From Harmonia axyridis (taxonomy: Eukaryota > Arthropoda > Insecta > Coleoptera > Coccinellidae), in NCBI RefSeq assembly GCF_914767665.1, contig NC_059504.1:8682501-8746500 (forward strand): a DNA stretch of 64,000 nt, read 5' to 3'. Positions 21,533 to 32,647 of the stretch are shown here, in pieces. The notes beneath the pieces are model-generated. The model did not search any database, was not told the DNA's origin, and was given only the letters and a program-made list of their open reading frames with translations. A program made the translations under genes and the position numbers. Position 1 is the stretch's first letter, and each line of letters opens with the position of its first letter.

Positions 21533-22205
21533 ACAGGGTGGCCATTTGAAAACGAAACAGACGAGATTACAGACGAAATAAAGTTTTTCGATAGAAATGC
21601 TCGGACAGGTCGATTTCTGTTTCGAGGGGGACAACTTAAGATGTAGGTTACGGACGCATAGCGCTTCAACCCTTGCTACTACAACCCTCACCCCCAAATT
21701 TTGAATAGGGAAGATGGGGTGAGTGATACCTCATTTGAAAGGTATTTTTATACTGATTTCAGCACAGTAATTGTTTTTCATTTTATGCATTAGTTCTCGA
21801 AATATTCTTAACTAAGTATTTGAAAATGAAGTGGTGTTTTCATGGCACTTGTAGTGTTTTGTGAAAAATCGACATTTTGAGCTTCAAAACAACCATGACT
21901 GTGGCTTCCTTTCTAACTAACTAACGCATGAATATTTCGAGAACTAATGCATAAAATGAAAAAACAATTACTATGCTGAAATCAGTATAAAAATACCCTT
22001 AAATTGAGGTATCACTCACCCCATCTTCCCTATTCAAAAATTGGGGGTGGGGGTTGTAGCAGCAAGGGTTGAAGCGCTATGCGTCCGTAACCTACATCTT
22101 AAGTTGTCCCCCTCGAAACAGAAATCGACCTGTCCGAGCATTTCTATCGAAAAACTTCATTTCGTCTGTAATCTCGTCTGTTTCGTTTTCAAATGGCCAC
22201 CCTGT
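21533..22205 (+). mobile_element. Large palindromic repeat, copy 1 (about 300-bp arms)
   Basis: The left end cagggtggccatttgaaaac and right end gttttcaaatggccaccctg are reverse complements, and the match extends inward about 300 bp through gcatagcgcttcaaccc and gatggggtgagtgatacctc. The non-palindromic centre is about 70-100 bp. TA lies on both sides. A second copy, with its centre reversed, is at 51583-52245. No plausible protein: open frames in the arms mirror each other. Confidence 0.9.
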
Positions 22206-22207
22206 AT

Positions 22208-23329
22208 TAGTATGAACAAGAAGGACAGTTTTATTTCTACAATTCGAGATGAAAGAATTAAGCGAATTACATTATTTCCAATAGAAATCCAGAAATCTCA
22301 TGAATGCCAATAAAGTCTTTTTCTCGTTTAACTGTTCCTCTTAATTGCCTGGATTAGAAGCTTAGCCTTTATGTGCTCCTCTTAAGATTAGTACGGCATT
22401 AACTTCGATTTCTTCCTCTTCAATTTCCAGTCTCTCAGAAAAGCTGGCTTATGGTTTATCTTCTGTTAGTCGCTTCATTGAGCAATAAATAACCTAGATC
22501 TCGGTCATAGGTCATTGAGTTTTGGTGCTGTATCCTCTGAAATAAATTTTGTGCTTCAGACATCTGACATAAAACTTCTGTGTTGCTAATTATAAAAGAT
22601 ATAGAACAAAGAAATTTAAAGAATAGACTGTTTCCTTCGAAAGTAAATGGTGATTCTACTACTCTAACTTCATTTCAATTCAGTGAGTCTAATTTTATAC
22701 GTCTTGCTTCAGACAGAAAATGTCAGGATAGTTTCCATATGGACGTTCAGTTTTGGTTTATTATTTCCATTAATAAACATTTGGGATCTCTCAATATTAT
22801 TACAACATACGTTTTAGAATGTCTAAGAATCCATAACTCGAATATCGACTGCCTTAGTTTAGAAAACTCAGCTACAAAACAATTTTCATAACACCTCCAC
22901 ACAAGATTTTTAAATTATCAATTTGCAGCTTGCCCTAATTGAAAGACATTAGGATGTCTCCAATATGGACAAATTAAATGATTATAAGATTTCTATTCTT
23001 AATTAGTTATGATCTCGATTAAAATGCCGACAGTGTTCTTGGGTTTAATGGTAATGAAATCTCATTGTAGATGTCACTGCTTTGAGTGATATAGGATTAA
23101 TAAATTACGAATTTAATGTTTCGTATCGTAAGAATTTCTTCATTAGGAATGGAAGATGGGGCCAATAAGTTTTAGGGAACCGGATGTGATGTGTCATTCC
23201 AATTTAATGGAACCATATGGATGTTAGGAATACGGGAAAAAAGATAATTTCACGTGATCACAGAAAAATGCTTGGTCATCAACAGATGTCAAAATAACAA
23301 AAGGATCCGCATCAAAAATCTAACTTTGG
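22208..23329. other. No recognised feature
   Basis: A 103-codon frame at 22580-22891 is not recognised and has no supporting context. Nothing else seen. Confidence 0.45.
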
Positions 23330-23465
23330 CTGCCAACTGTTCCTCCTCAGTCGCTAATAAATCCTCCCTCCAACTTAATAATCAACATACCATCGAACTG
23401 AATCGAATTCATTGTTGACTCAATTTCCATTTTCATTCTCGATTGTTAAATTTCCCTCCAATTTA
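23330..23465. repeat. Copy 1 of a diverged 130-bp direct duplication
   Basis: Shares with 25025-25165 a strongly conserved core beginning gaatcgaattcattgttgac and running through the following ttccatttt, with looser similarity on both sides (cgctaataaatcctccctcc, ccctccaatttagaggg). Confidence 0.65.
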
Positions 23466-23979
23466 GAGGGTGATATGAAAATTTAACTAAGACTGATCTT
23501 TCCAGAGGGAGATAAAATTTAAAAAGTTTTAACGTGTATGTTTGGATCATACTCTGATTTCGGCCAATGGACAAAAAATCCTTCAACATATGTTGCCAAT
23601 TTTCGGACTATTCCTTTTCAGCCGTTCAATGTAGATCAGAACGCTTATCGAACCTTTTGCAATTGCCGGAAGGCATACGAATTGTTTCCAAGTCAGCCTG
23701 AAAGCATTCTGTCATTTGTCACATAGCCAGAACGTGTCGAACACAAAAACGAAATTCCAGAAGAGCAAAAGTTGAATAAATTTCAATGAATGGGTAGAAG
23801 AATACGATAAATTATGAAGTTTCAGGAAACGTGGTAACTCTATATTTTAGTTGAGTTGTTTCCCATTACATTTATTTGTTTACAGCATATTTGAAGCAGC
23901 TATAAGTTTGACATCTTTGTCAATAAGACATTTGCTCCCTAAGAAAAAAAAGAATGAGCCTATTTTGATCCCAAATCAT
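23466..23979. other. No recognised feature
   Basis: A 62-codon ATG frame (23538-23726) begins MFGSYSDFGQW and matches nothing I know. No other evidence that it is a gene. Confidence 0.4.
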
Positions 23980-24536
23980 AGAGTTATAAACATAGATAGA
24001 GAGAGTATACGCAATATTTACATGCCCCCAGCATTGTTAGATTACGTTGCCGGATTGTGATCTATTTTTAAATCCACAATTTAACTATATCGTTATGAAT
24101 GTATATTATTGAATGAAATATATTTATTTGAGTGATTCCGGATTAAATATGCCAATTTGAATATTTGTGATGCGATATTTTTCCTAATTGTCGAATTTAT
24201 AATAAGTAGAATATTTATTATTTTCTGTATCTACCTGCTGACATCCAAGGTTTGGCAACTTTTCCTCTCCTAGTGTCATCGGTTGTTTCACGTCGTTTGG
24301 CGCGCTTGAAGTTTGTTTTATGGATTTCTGATATATAGGGGTATTTATTTCAATATATTTTGAGTAGATATAAAACGTTGCGTTCTTTGTAGAAAAACTC
24401 GCGAGTTGAGTGAAATATCGTATCACTGATATGTTCCAATTTCCGCGCGCTTCATGCCATTTTGATAGTTTATGTTGAGGACAAAATTTGCTAACTAAAA
24501 ATGAAATATGCTCCCTCCATCTATGTTTATTACTCT
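23980..24536 (-). mobile_element. MITE-like repeat, copy 1
   Basis: Terminal inverted repeats of about 30 bp: agagttataaacatagatag at the left and the complementary ctatgtttattactct at the right. The interior matches the copies at 25810, 30956, 41437 and 63831. The minus strand holds an open stretch with SAPNDVKQ, LPNLG and QVDTENNKYS, also found in other copies; it is not a known protein. Confidence 0.8.
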
Positions 24537-25020
24537 GAGGTTTCACAGCATATTCGAAGCGGGTATTAGTTTGACATCTATATCAAAAAAGTTCGTTTCC
24601 ATGAAATGAAAACCAATGGCGTATAATTTCCAATTTCTAATAAAAAAGTTTGAGGTTTATTCTTCATTTCTTTAAAGAATTGTCTTCAGTCAGTTTGTTC
24701 CTCGTTTTGTTCTTGATAATATATTGAAGATGTTTTATGGCTCTTTTTTGACCAGAAACGGTGCCCCATGCAAAAAAAAGTATGAGCCATTTTTTGTCCC
24801 ACAAATGATTTTTAGGGTGAAATATCAATGGAGTACCATTTTTTCTTTTAATTGAAAGCAATAAATAAATAGTCACTAATTTTAACACCCCGTATCTCGG
24901 AAAATGAAACATTTGCAAACAGAAGGTTCGCAATATTTCTTCATACTGAATCACTTTCTGAAATTTGTCCCACTTATTCATCAACTAAAAATAACTTTTC
25001 GTCAAAATCCAACATCGCTC
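24537..25020. other. Possible repeat with a caccccgtatctcgg motif
   Basis: aacaccccgtatctcgg (about 24885) resembles caccctgtatctcgg at 8897 in the foldback element. A minus-strand frame at 24664-24984 (begins MMNKWDKFQ) is unrecognised. Confidence 0.35.
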
Positions 25021-25024
25021 GCCA

Positions 25025-25165
25025 AGATTACCAACAGTTTCTCCATCTACTAATAAATCCCCCACCCCTCCAATCTTAATAACCTACATACCACTTCCCA
25101 AACAGAATCGAATTCATTGTTGACTCAATTTCCATTTTCGTTCCCGAGTATAAAATTTCCCCCCA
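25025..25165. repeat. Copy 2 of a diverged 130-bp direct duplication
   Basis: See 23330-23465. Same orientation, about 1.7 kb apart, with the MITE copy 23980-24536 between them. Confidence 0.65.
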
Positions 25166-25600
25166 ATCTAAGGGGGGGGGGTTGTGGTGACGTGGAGTGG
25201 AAAGATCGACTAGTGCCATTCCCAACTTGGTTCTCTAGCCATCCCACAGCCGCCTTCGACAACTCAGCACGATCAAACTTTTCGGAACGTAATTATTCGC
25301 GATAATAATCCAAATAATGAATTTGTTCTGCGGTTATTTCACGCCAATAAAACCCGGAATGGGAGCTCCACTTGCCTGGAGCGCCTGCGGGCCTCGGAAG
25401 TCAAGGAATGAAATGCTTTCCGACGTTTTGGAGCGCTTTCCAACCAACTCAGCTAGGCGGATTTATCATCGCGTGGGATCTTGGCTCGGATTTCGGCATC
25501 GGGCTCTGGGATGTGCGATAATCCCAGTCTATCGCGACTTTGACTCGGGAGAACGAGGCGAAAAACGTCTTAGGGGTGCTCCACACAATATGTCGAATTG
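25166..25600. other. GC-rich island
   Basis: About 25320-25590 is visibly richer in G, C and CpG than its surroundings (ggagcgcctgcgggcctcgg; atcgcgactttgactcggga). An ATG frame at about 25317-25622 crosses it but resembles no protein I know; a long frame is expected where stop codons are rare. A promoter-proximal or conserved regulatory block is possible. Confidence 0.4.
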
Positions 25601-25808
25601 TGGGGGTCTTGTTGTCGTATGATTTTTGGTGGAAATTTAGTTATAGCCGCAATTTTCACGGCGAAAGTTATGCTGATGATATTTTTTTCAAAAAAAAGTT
25701 TTAGGGGTTTTCTCTTTAGAAAAAATTCAGGAACAAAGCATAAAATTCCCGTTTTTTATTTTTCCTGACATCTGACAAAAATTAAGACAGTTTCCACTGA
25801 AAATCCCT
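25601..25808. other. No recognised feature
   Basis: Nothing recognised between the GC-rich island and the MITE. Confidence 0.5.
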
Positions 25809-25809
25809 C

Positions 25810-26380
25810 TGAGTGATGAACATAGATAGAGGGAGCATATGTCATTTTCAGTAAGCAAATTTTGTCCCCCAACATAAACTATCAAATTTGACATGAAGCG
25901 CGCGGAAATGAAAACACATCAGTAATACGATATTTCACTCAATTCGCGAGTTTCTCCACAAAGAAAGCACTTTTTATGTCTCATAGTGAATCAACGTTTT
26001 ATATTGACTCAAAAAATATTGAAATGAATACCTAAATATATCAGAAATTCAGAAAACAAACTTCAAGCTCGCCAAACGACGTGAAACAACCGATGACACT
26101 AGGAGAGCAAAAGTCGCCAAACCTTGGATTTCAGCAGGTAGCTACAGAAAATAATAAATATTCTGCTTATTATAAATTCGACAATTAGGAAAAATATCGG
26201 ATTCAAATTTGCATATCCAATCCGGAATCATTCAAATAAATATATTTCATTCAGTAATATACATTCATAACAATATAGTTAAATTGTGGAATTGAAAATA
26301 TATCACAATCCGAAAACGCAATCTAACCATGTTGAGAACAAGTAAAAATTGCGTAGACCCCCTCTATGCTTATTGCTCTA
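25810..26380 (+). mobile_element. MITE-like repeat, copy 2
   Basis: Left end gagtgatgaacatagataga, right end near tctatgcttattgctcta. Interior collinear with copy 1 on the opposite strand. The most complete copy with both ends in this orientation. Confidence 0.8.
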
Positions 26381-28194
26381 TGGTGGAAATCAAATTCGTC
26401 ACAATAATTGTTATATTTTTGTGATCTCTTATATCAATCTGTAAAAGATTAAACCTAAGTGTAAACAGTGAACTTTTAATTCCATCTCCAGACCCAATGT
26501 GAAGAGCTGACTCTATATTCTCGACATTCTAACAACTGCTTTCGTTCTAGATCAGTCGGTTCAAGTTGTTTCAAAAGTGGTTTTTTCGGTCAACAATCAA
26601 TTAAGAGTCCGTCAACCTTTCGCAAATTATGCATGTCCTTCCAAATCCTGTGTTGATGTTTCGAAGAATATCGATTGATCGATGCGATAAGCAAGATGCT
26701 TGTCGTCCAGAGGTATCTCTTGTATACAAGAGAACGAGAGTAAACAGAATAACATATCTTTCAGGAGATTAAAAAGGTATATAATAGAAAGGTGAACTAA
26801 TATTTTTAGACACAATCGTCGTCGGTGGTTCTCTATATTACTGTTGTTATAGTCTTTTGTCTTTTATTGGGTATTAGAAGATTTTTTCTTTTCATCATGA
26901 AGTCCTATGATACGTCTTAGTATATATCAAAGACCAATGAAAACAGCTCATCGTGGTTTGGTACTTCGAGGGTATCATGTTTCAACTTGTTACCATACCC
27001 TTATTTTTAGAAATGAGTAACGTTTTTCTAGGAACATGCTACGATAACTCCTCACGAAACGATAAAACCTCGAATAAAACAGTGACGCTGTAAAAGAAAT
27101 TGCAAAACACAATCACCCTCATTCTAATTGAGATAATTCGAGCTATCCCAAATGGCTACTAATTGATTCCTTGTTTCAAATATGAAACGATTAAGTCTTA
27201 ATCTCCATATCTCCAGATCACTTTCAATCCCCATCTTGAAAACATCCACTCCAATCAAATCACCAGAATTCATTGCACATGCTTTCGATCTCTACAGTCT
27301 TTATCATTTTAAATTCATCTCATACGCCAGATTATGGCTGAACCCCAATTTAGGAGTCTTGACTTTCGGATCGTCTCCTTTCCTTGTACGTAGATAGCAA
27401 GTGAGCGGCATCTCTCGCAATGGTCTCGGCGCTTAGTCATTTGTTATGTCTTGAGCATACCATTATCTCAAGGCGTCGACTCTATTGAACTCACGATGAT
27501 GTACATGATGCCTGCAGTTAAGTCTGTCGTTCTCTATTCGGATAATTCGTCGGTAAAAACTTCATCTGATGGTTTGTAGGATTTATGGCGAAAGTGATGC
27601 AATGATTCGCGTTCAATGATTCGAGAAGAGGTGATGTATATGGTATGATTATCACTCATCAGTAATAGTTTCCATTTATGATTTGCCCTTTTGGTGTTTT
27701 AATCTAGTTATGGATACATTGTTTTGTGACATTCTATTCTCACTTGGACTATGGATATGAGTTGAGCAAATATCTAACATATAAAAATATGTGTTAGGTA
27801 AGTAATTGCTCAAATTTTTAGAAAAATACAACCATTGGAAAGATATAACATATTGAAAATATCTTTAGGTCTCCATGATTGTATTATGTACTGAAGCATC
27901 CTCTTAAAGGAAGAAAAGAATAATTTATTAGTGAGTTATCTCATCTTCGAGTTCTTGGACCTCGTGCTGATGTGCCTCTAGCTAGAGTCTGCGAAGGTTT
28001 GGTTAAATAGAGTTCTCTCCTCCCTATTTTGGTCTAAACGTGTTGATAGAGTGTAAGATCGAAAGATCTAGAGGGCTAGAAGGTCATGACAACATTTCTA
28101 CTAGGTTATCTTGAAAATGGATCAACATAATTCTGACTAAGTTTATGTGGACCTGCATAAGATTGTTGAAAAAGTGGATTGATTGGTAAGGGTT
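26381..28194. other. No recognised feature
   Basis: Single-copy-looking sequence. Small open frames (26627-26815, 27182-27397) are unrecognised. Confidence 0.5.
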
Positions 28195-28195
28195 C

Positions 28196-28625
28196 CAGAG
28201 TTGTTCCAACGCTTCAAGAACGGTGATTTTGACGACGAAGACCAACATGGCGGAGGAAGAGAGAAGGTTTCGAAGATACAGAATTGGAGGCATTACTTGA
28301 TCAAGACTCGTGTCAAACGCAACAAGTATTGACAGGATCATTGGGAGAGGGGCAATAAGCCATTTCAAAATGCCAAAAAGTCATGGAAATGATTCAGAAA
28401 CAAGGAAATTGGGTGCCGTATGAGTTGAAACCGAGAGATGATGAACGGCGTTTGTTGCTTGTGAACAGCTGCTTGCAAGGCAAAGACGGAAGGGATTTCT
28501 GCATCTCATTGTGACCGGAGACAAAAATGGGTTCACAACGATAATCCCAAGCGCAGAAAATCATGGGAATATGCCGTCGCCGTCAAACCGAATATTCTTA
28601 TGAAAAAATAAAAATTGGATCGAGA
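28196..28625 (+). pseudogene. Mos1-like mariner fragment, internally deleted
   Basis: The DNA from ttccaacgcttcaagaacgg to gaaaataaaaattggatcg follows the Mos1-like copies at 10216 and 12300: KNGDFD, a GGGREK-like region, AISKCQ, QKQGNWVPYELK, LLARQRRKGFLH, then a degraded first catalytic region. At about 28596-28600 it jumps from the KPNI block to the YEE/WID block near the C-terminus, deleting the region with the second and third catalytic Asp. No terminal repeats are visible. Confidence 0.8.
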
Positions 28626-29544
28626 AGTATAAAGACATTGAGTAATTATCAAGTCCACTCCAATTCCCGTCAGTATTACTCTGTATTGTTTCAACTCATC
28701 GTCAGAAATGATGACTCAAATTATGAATAATAACCCCTCCCAAGGATACGTGATATTTTCAACCCTTCTTGCCGAACGTGTGAACAGCGAGAGGATTGCA
28801 AGTAAAACAATCGTGTCAGACCACACTAGCACCTCTGAGTCATAACACTAACGGCAACAACACCAAAAAGTTCACTAATGAAATCAACAAGAGGGAGAAA
28901 CATTTAACGTCCGTTTTAAAGCCTTTTATTACACCTGGTAAAACGTTTGTAAGGCGTGCCATGTGATTTATTCCTAAACTTCGACGCTGACTCGACTTTT
29001 TGCGTAATCTGTCCTTAATTCTTTACCGAGTTGGAATAGGATTCGATGTTCGATAAAAATATGTGTTATTTACTGTGAGAGGGAGTGTTGTTTTATTTGA
29101 TTGCGATAAATGGGAGTTCCACCATTTTTTTTTTTTTTTGAGTGAGTAATCCGGTGTTTGAATTGTCGAGTTATTTCTTCAATATCGTCTGGTTGTCACC
29201 ATAATAATGTTGAAATATGAATACTTGTAATCATTTTATTTGGATTCTAGGTTGATGGCATAAATTGTTACAAGTGATTTTCTCTTTGGATCGTCCAATT
29301 TAATTTATTCCAAAACAGAGTTTTAAGCATGTTAGCGTGTGTCAAAGCAGGAGTTGTGAAAGCACTTGTTTCACGCCTTGTTTTGAATGCAAATACTTTT
29401 GAACTTAACATGAAATCCAAAAAAAAAATTGTGTTTATTTTTGTTGGAGACGCTCTATGCTTGTTCTCGATTATCGCGAAAATAATACGTTCAATAAAAA
29501 AAATCTAGGGACCTTTTTTCAATGAAGCTCCGTTGATTTCAGAA
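28626..29544. other. No recognised gene
   Basis: GC-richer at about 28750-28960. No gene or repeat identified. Confidence 0.45.
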
Positions 29545-30377
29545 TAGGGATTCACGGCTTGGCTTGATTTTAAAGATACTTGGCTTGAGCTTGACTCAAT
29601 TTCGATTCAAGTCAAGTATTTATTTATCGAGTACTTGAATCTTATCAAGCTACTTGATTTTTGGCAGTTTTATTGTGTAGTGTCACATCAATCAGAAAAT
29701 GATAAAATGACAAGGAACCTTGCAAAAACACTTTTATTTATTGAATGGAAGAACCGAAAATAACAATTTTTTTGAAATAGAAGCATAAATTAAATCATTC
29801 TAAATCACAACAAAATGAAAAATGATAAAAAATTAAGTTTCTCAACATTGAGAAACCTCCAGGCTTTGTTTGATCTCATAATTTTCCATCCAGGATCTGA
29901 GACACATATGAGGCATCTTATAGATTTGTCGCCTAACTTATTGCGGGATTTTGTAACTGTAAGAGCAGCTTTGGAAAATTGTGTTTCAACAGGAGCTGAA
30001 GATTTTGGCGTTGAAAAAAAATCCTTGACCATTTTGGCCAAGTTTGGAAAGATATTTCTCAAACTACCAAAATCTACCAATGGATTCCATAGAGATTTGA
30101 GAAAACTACTAATAAAGTCACACTGGCGAATGCTTCAGTCTCTCGGCGCTCAAGGAATCCCCTTATTTGGTCTGAGTGCGCACGAGATTTCAGAAATATA
30201 TGCCGTGCGACGCGTGCATATCAAGCTCAAGTAATATCAAGTAGCTTGATATCAAGTCAAGCAATAAATATCTAGAACCAAGTCAAGTCAAGCTCAAGTA
30301 TGTAATTTTTCTCGAGCTGGATTTTCAAGTCAAGTAGTTGGGTAAAATGTCAAGCTACTTGGCTTGATGAAGCCCTA
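29545..30377 (-). mobile_element. Non-autonomous hAT element, copy 1
   Basis: Ends tagggattcacggcttggct and agctacttggcttgatgaag followed by ccctag. The subterminal regions are filled with short TCAAG/CTTGA repeats, likely transposase-binding clusters by analogy with other hATs (inference). No 8-bp duplication is recognisable at this copy. It carries the hAT C-terminal coding remnant described next. Confidence 0.8.
29805..30080 (-). pseudogene. hAT transposase C-terminal dimerisation domain remnant
   Basis: The minus-strand frame reads VDFGSLRNIFPNLAKMVKDF, then STPKSSAPVETQFSKAA and TVTKSRNKLGDKS. This fits the hAT dimerisation signature: FPxL, then A-x-x-x-x-S, then a conserved Pro-x-Ser-S-A-x-V-E-R-x-F-S segment and a K-x-R-N-x-L block. 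Only about 90 residues remain; the catalytic core and zinc finger of a full transposase of 600 residues or more are absent. An opposite-strand frame (29815-30234) overlaps and is not supported. The same remnant appears in the other three copies. Confidence 0.75.
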
Positions 30378-30955
30378 GTCGATAATATCATTAAGTTTTG
30401 GTATACAACATAGAAATACTCCCCAAGTCAAAAAATAATAAATTTTTGATGGCTTCCCGACCAAACTTAGAAGGGCAAGGAGATAAATTATTTACCCCAA
30501 GAAAAATCCCACGACAACATGTAATATTGCTCCCTATTGTGATATGTCCATTATTCATTACGAACTCTGTACCGGAATGCGTAATTATATAATAGCAGCG
30601 TTAGGCCCGTATTACACGTGACAGTCATATAGTTAATCTCCGTCTCATATTGTTGATTGCACCTTTGTGATTCTAGACAGGTCTAGTGTTCAATTTCATA
30701 AGCATAAATCAATATGTGTATAGCCTGTACCGCCGTGTTGAGCCCACCCTCCACTGTCTATTGTTGTGTGAGTGCGGCTTTGACCATTGTGTCTGGTCTG
30801 TTTGTGAGAGAGTAATGCGCCATGTAAACTATTCTAATGATGAATTATACCTATGTTGGGCAAGTTTAAGGTGACTTTAAACGGGAGCTTTACTTGCGGC
30901 CAGGGTGACGAAAATCAGAATGTTAAACACCTAGCCGATTGATGGTAGGAACCAT
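30378..30955. other. No recognised feature
   Basis: Small open frames at 30398-30592 and 30686-30874 are unrecognised. Confidence 0.5.
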
Positions 30956-31485
30956 AGAGTGATAAACATAGATAGAGGGAGTATACCGAGGAGTATACGC
31001 AATTTTTATATGTCCCCAACATGGTGAGGTTACGTTGTCGGATTGTGATATATTTTCAAATCCACAATTTTATTATATCGTTATGAATGTATATTATATT
31101 GGATGAAATATATTTACTTGAGTGATTCCCGATTAAATATGCAAATTTGAATATTTGGAATCGGATATTTTTCCTTATTGTCGAATTTATAGTATGCAGA
31201 ATATTTATTATTTTCTGTATCTACCTGCTGAAATCCAAGATTTGGCAACCTTTGATCTCCTTGTGTTATCCGTTGTTTCACGTCGTTTGGCGCGCTTGAA
31301 GTGTATTCACTATGGGACATAAGAAGTGCGTTCTTTGTGGAGAAACTCGCGAATTGAGTGAAATATTGTATCACTGATATGTTTTTATTTCCGCGCGCTT
31401 CATGTCAAATTTGAAGGTTCATGTTGGGGACAAAATTTGCTTATTGAAAATGACATATGCTCTCTCTATCTATGATTTTCACTCT
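30956..31485 (-). mobile_element. MITE-like repeat, copy 3
   Basis: Left end agagtgataaacatagatag, right end ctatctatgattttcactct: a clear terminal inverted repeat of about 30 bp. The minus strand keeps the open segment with SAPNDVKQ, LPNLGFQQVDTENNKYSAYY and FDNKEK found in other copies. Confidence 0.8.
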
Positions 31486-31539
31486 GAGGTCATATACGGC
31501 AGAAAATTGCTTGACAAAAAAAATTAAGACTCATTATTC

Positions 31540-32120
31540 AATTGAATATTAGATTCGTTCTCTTCTATAGATGATCCATTCCCATTGTATCGTGGGCATC
31601 TCGGGCTGAATTAAATACTATACTGTTGAACAGGTTAATCATAATGCTATAGTCATTATAGTACTTTTTTGCAACAGTTCGCACAAAACGTTCCACATTG
31701 TTTTCACCGTTGCTTCTTTATATTCGGTCCCATATTTCTTTCTCATATGGACCGCCCAATCTTTTAGTATCAACGTCAATTTTTCTAAGCTCCTATGTTC
31801 ATTCAATTCATATTCTCGTTCGCAGCAAAAATCCATAAATATTCCCCAAATATATATTTGTGACTAAATGTTGTATATCTGGGAATTTTTCTCTGATAAG
31901 CGCATTTATACTTCGTTATACTTCGAACATAAGCATTGCCAAAATGTGGAGTTTCGAAATTTTTTTGGAATGAAGTTGTCAAATTCAATCGTGTTGTCAT
32001 AGTGATTCATAATTGCACTGAATGCAATTATCAGTGTGATAATGACATGATTGGGTGAAATTGTTTCATAGGACACATAATAACAAAATTTGATTGGTTG
32101 TTAGAACTGTCAAAAAATGT
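31540..32120 (-). pseudogene. Possible tyrosine-recombinase-type element relic, copy 1
   Basis: The minus strand reads KLTLILKDWAVHMRKKYG and then TEYKEATVKTMWNVLCELLQ, and after a frameshift YYNDYSIMINLFNSIVF and SARDAHD. The pattern (acidic N-terminal stretch, Trp-Ala-x-x-M-x-K-K-x-G-x-E-Y-K-E, then V-K-T-x-W-N) resembles the N-terminal, core-binding-like region of tyrosine-recombinase-related proteins spread in animal genomes (Crypton/DUF3504 type). This is family recall from short motifs, not a proven match. Collinear with 57988-58930, so it is a dispersed repeat whatever its identity. The catalytic domain is not visible. Confidence 0.4.
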
Positions 32121-32532
32121 TCACTTTAATATGAGGTGTTCTTTTTACACATTTCTCAGAATAGTCGACAAAAAACCTTGACCGATGTCCAAATGGTGAC
32201 AAATAATTTCCTCCTTGCTAGAGCATCGAGAACGTCAGCTAATACATCCTACTCCAGATCGGGATTATTGTACCAAAGAGTGGAGAGGCACAGTCATCAT
32301 AAGCATAAGTGTCGCATTTGTTACGCTAATTGACAGCTCGGCGTTTGTCCGGTGTCACTTCTGTCCAAACAGCAGCATCCGCGTCAGGAATTAAGCCCCA
32401 AATAAATAAATTAATCCGCAAATATGCCATGCAGGGAGTTTGGACGCTAATTATTATTAATTATGCAAAAAGTCTGTCAAGTCATTTTGATGAATATGCG
32501 AAAAGTCTGCAGCTCCTGGATTTTATGCCGAA
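32121..32532. promoter_or_regulatory. Candidate regulatory block (homeodomain-site-rich)
   Basis: 32329-32480 combines a GC-richer part (ctcggcgtttgtccggtgtc) with repeated TAAT-core sites (ataaataaattaatccg; ctaattattattaattatgc) typical of conserved non-coding elements near developmental genes. No direct evidence of function. Confidence 0.2.
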
Positions 32533-32647
32533 TATATTGTGATTTTTGCACAATTAATTAGGATTTTGAGATTCGGCGGAATTGAATTTTGGATATATTC
32601 TGTTTAGTATTGCATTACGCTGGAATTCCCTGAATTTGAATATATTA
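32533..32647. repeat. Left copy of a 115-bp duplication flanking a mariner
   Basis: tatattgtgatttttgcaca to gaatttgaatatatta; about 90% identical to 33729-33846, same orientation. Confidence 0.85.

Noticed and set aside
22041..22313. 90-codon frame
   Set aside because: Lies mostly in an arm of the large palindrome and mirrors the opposite arm.
25317..25622. 101-codon frame in the GC-rich island
   Set aside because: Long frames are expected where GC content is high; no recognisable protein.
29815..30234. 139-codon plus-strand frame in the hAT element
   Set aside because: Antisense to the hAT dimerisation domain, which has the recognisable motifs.
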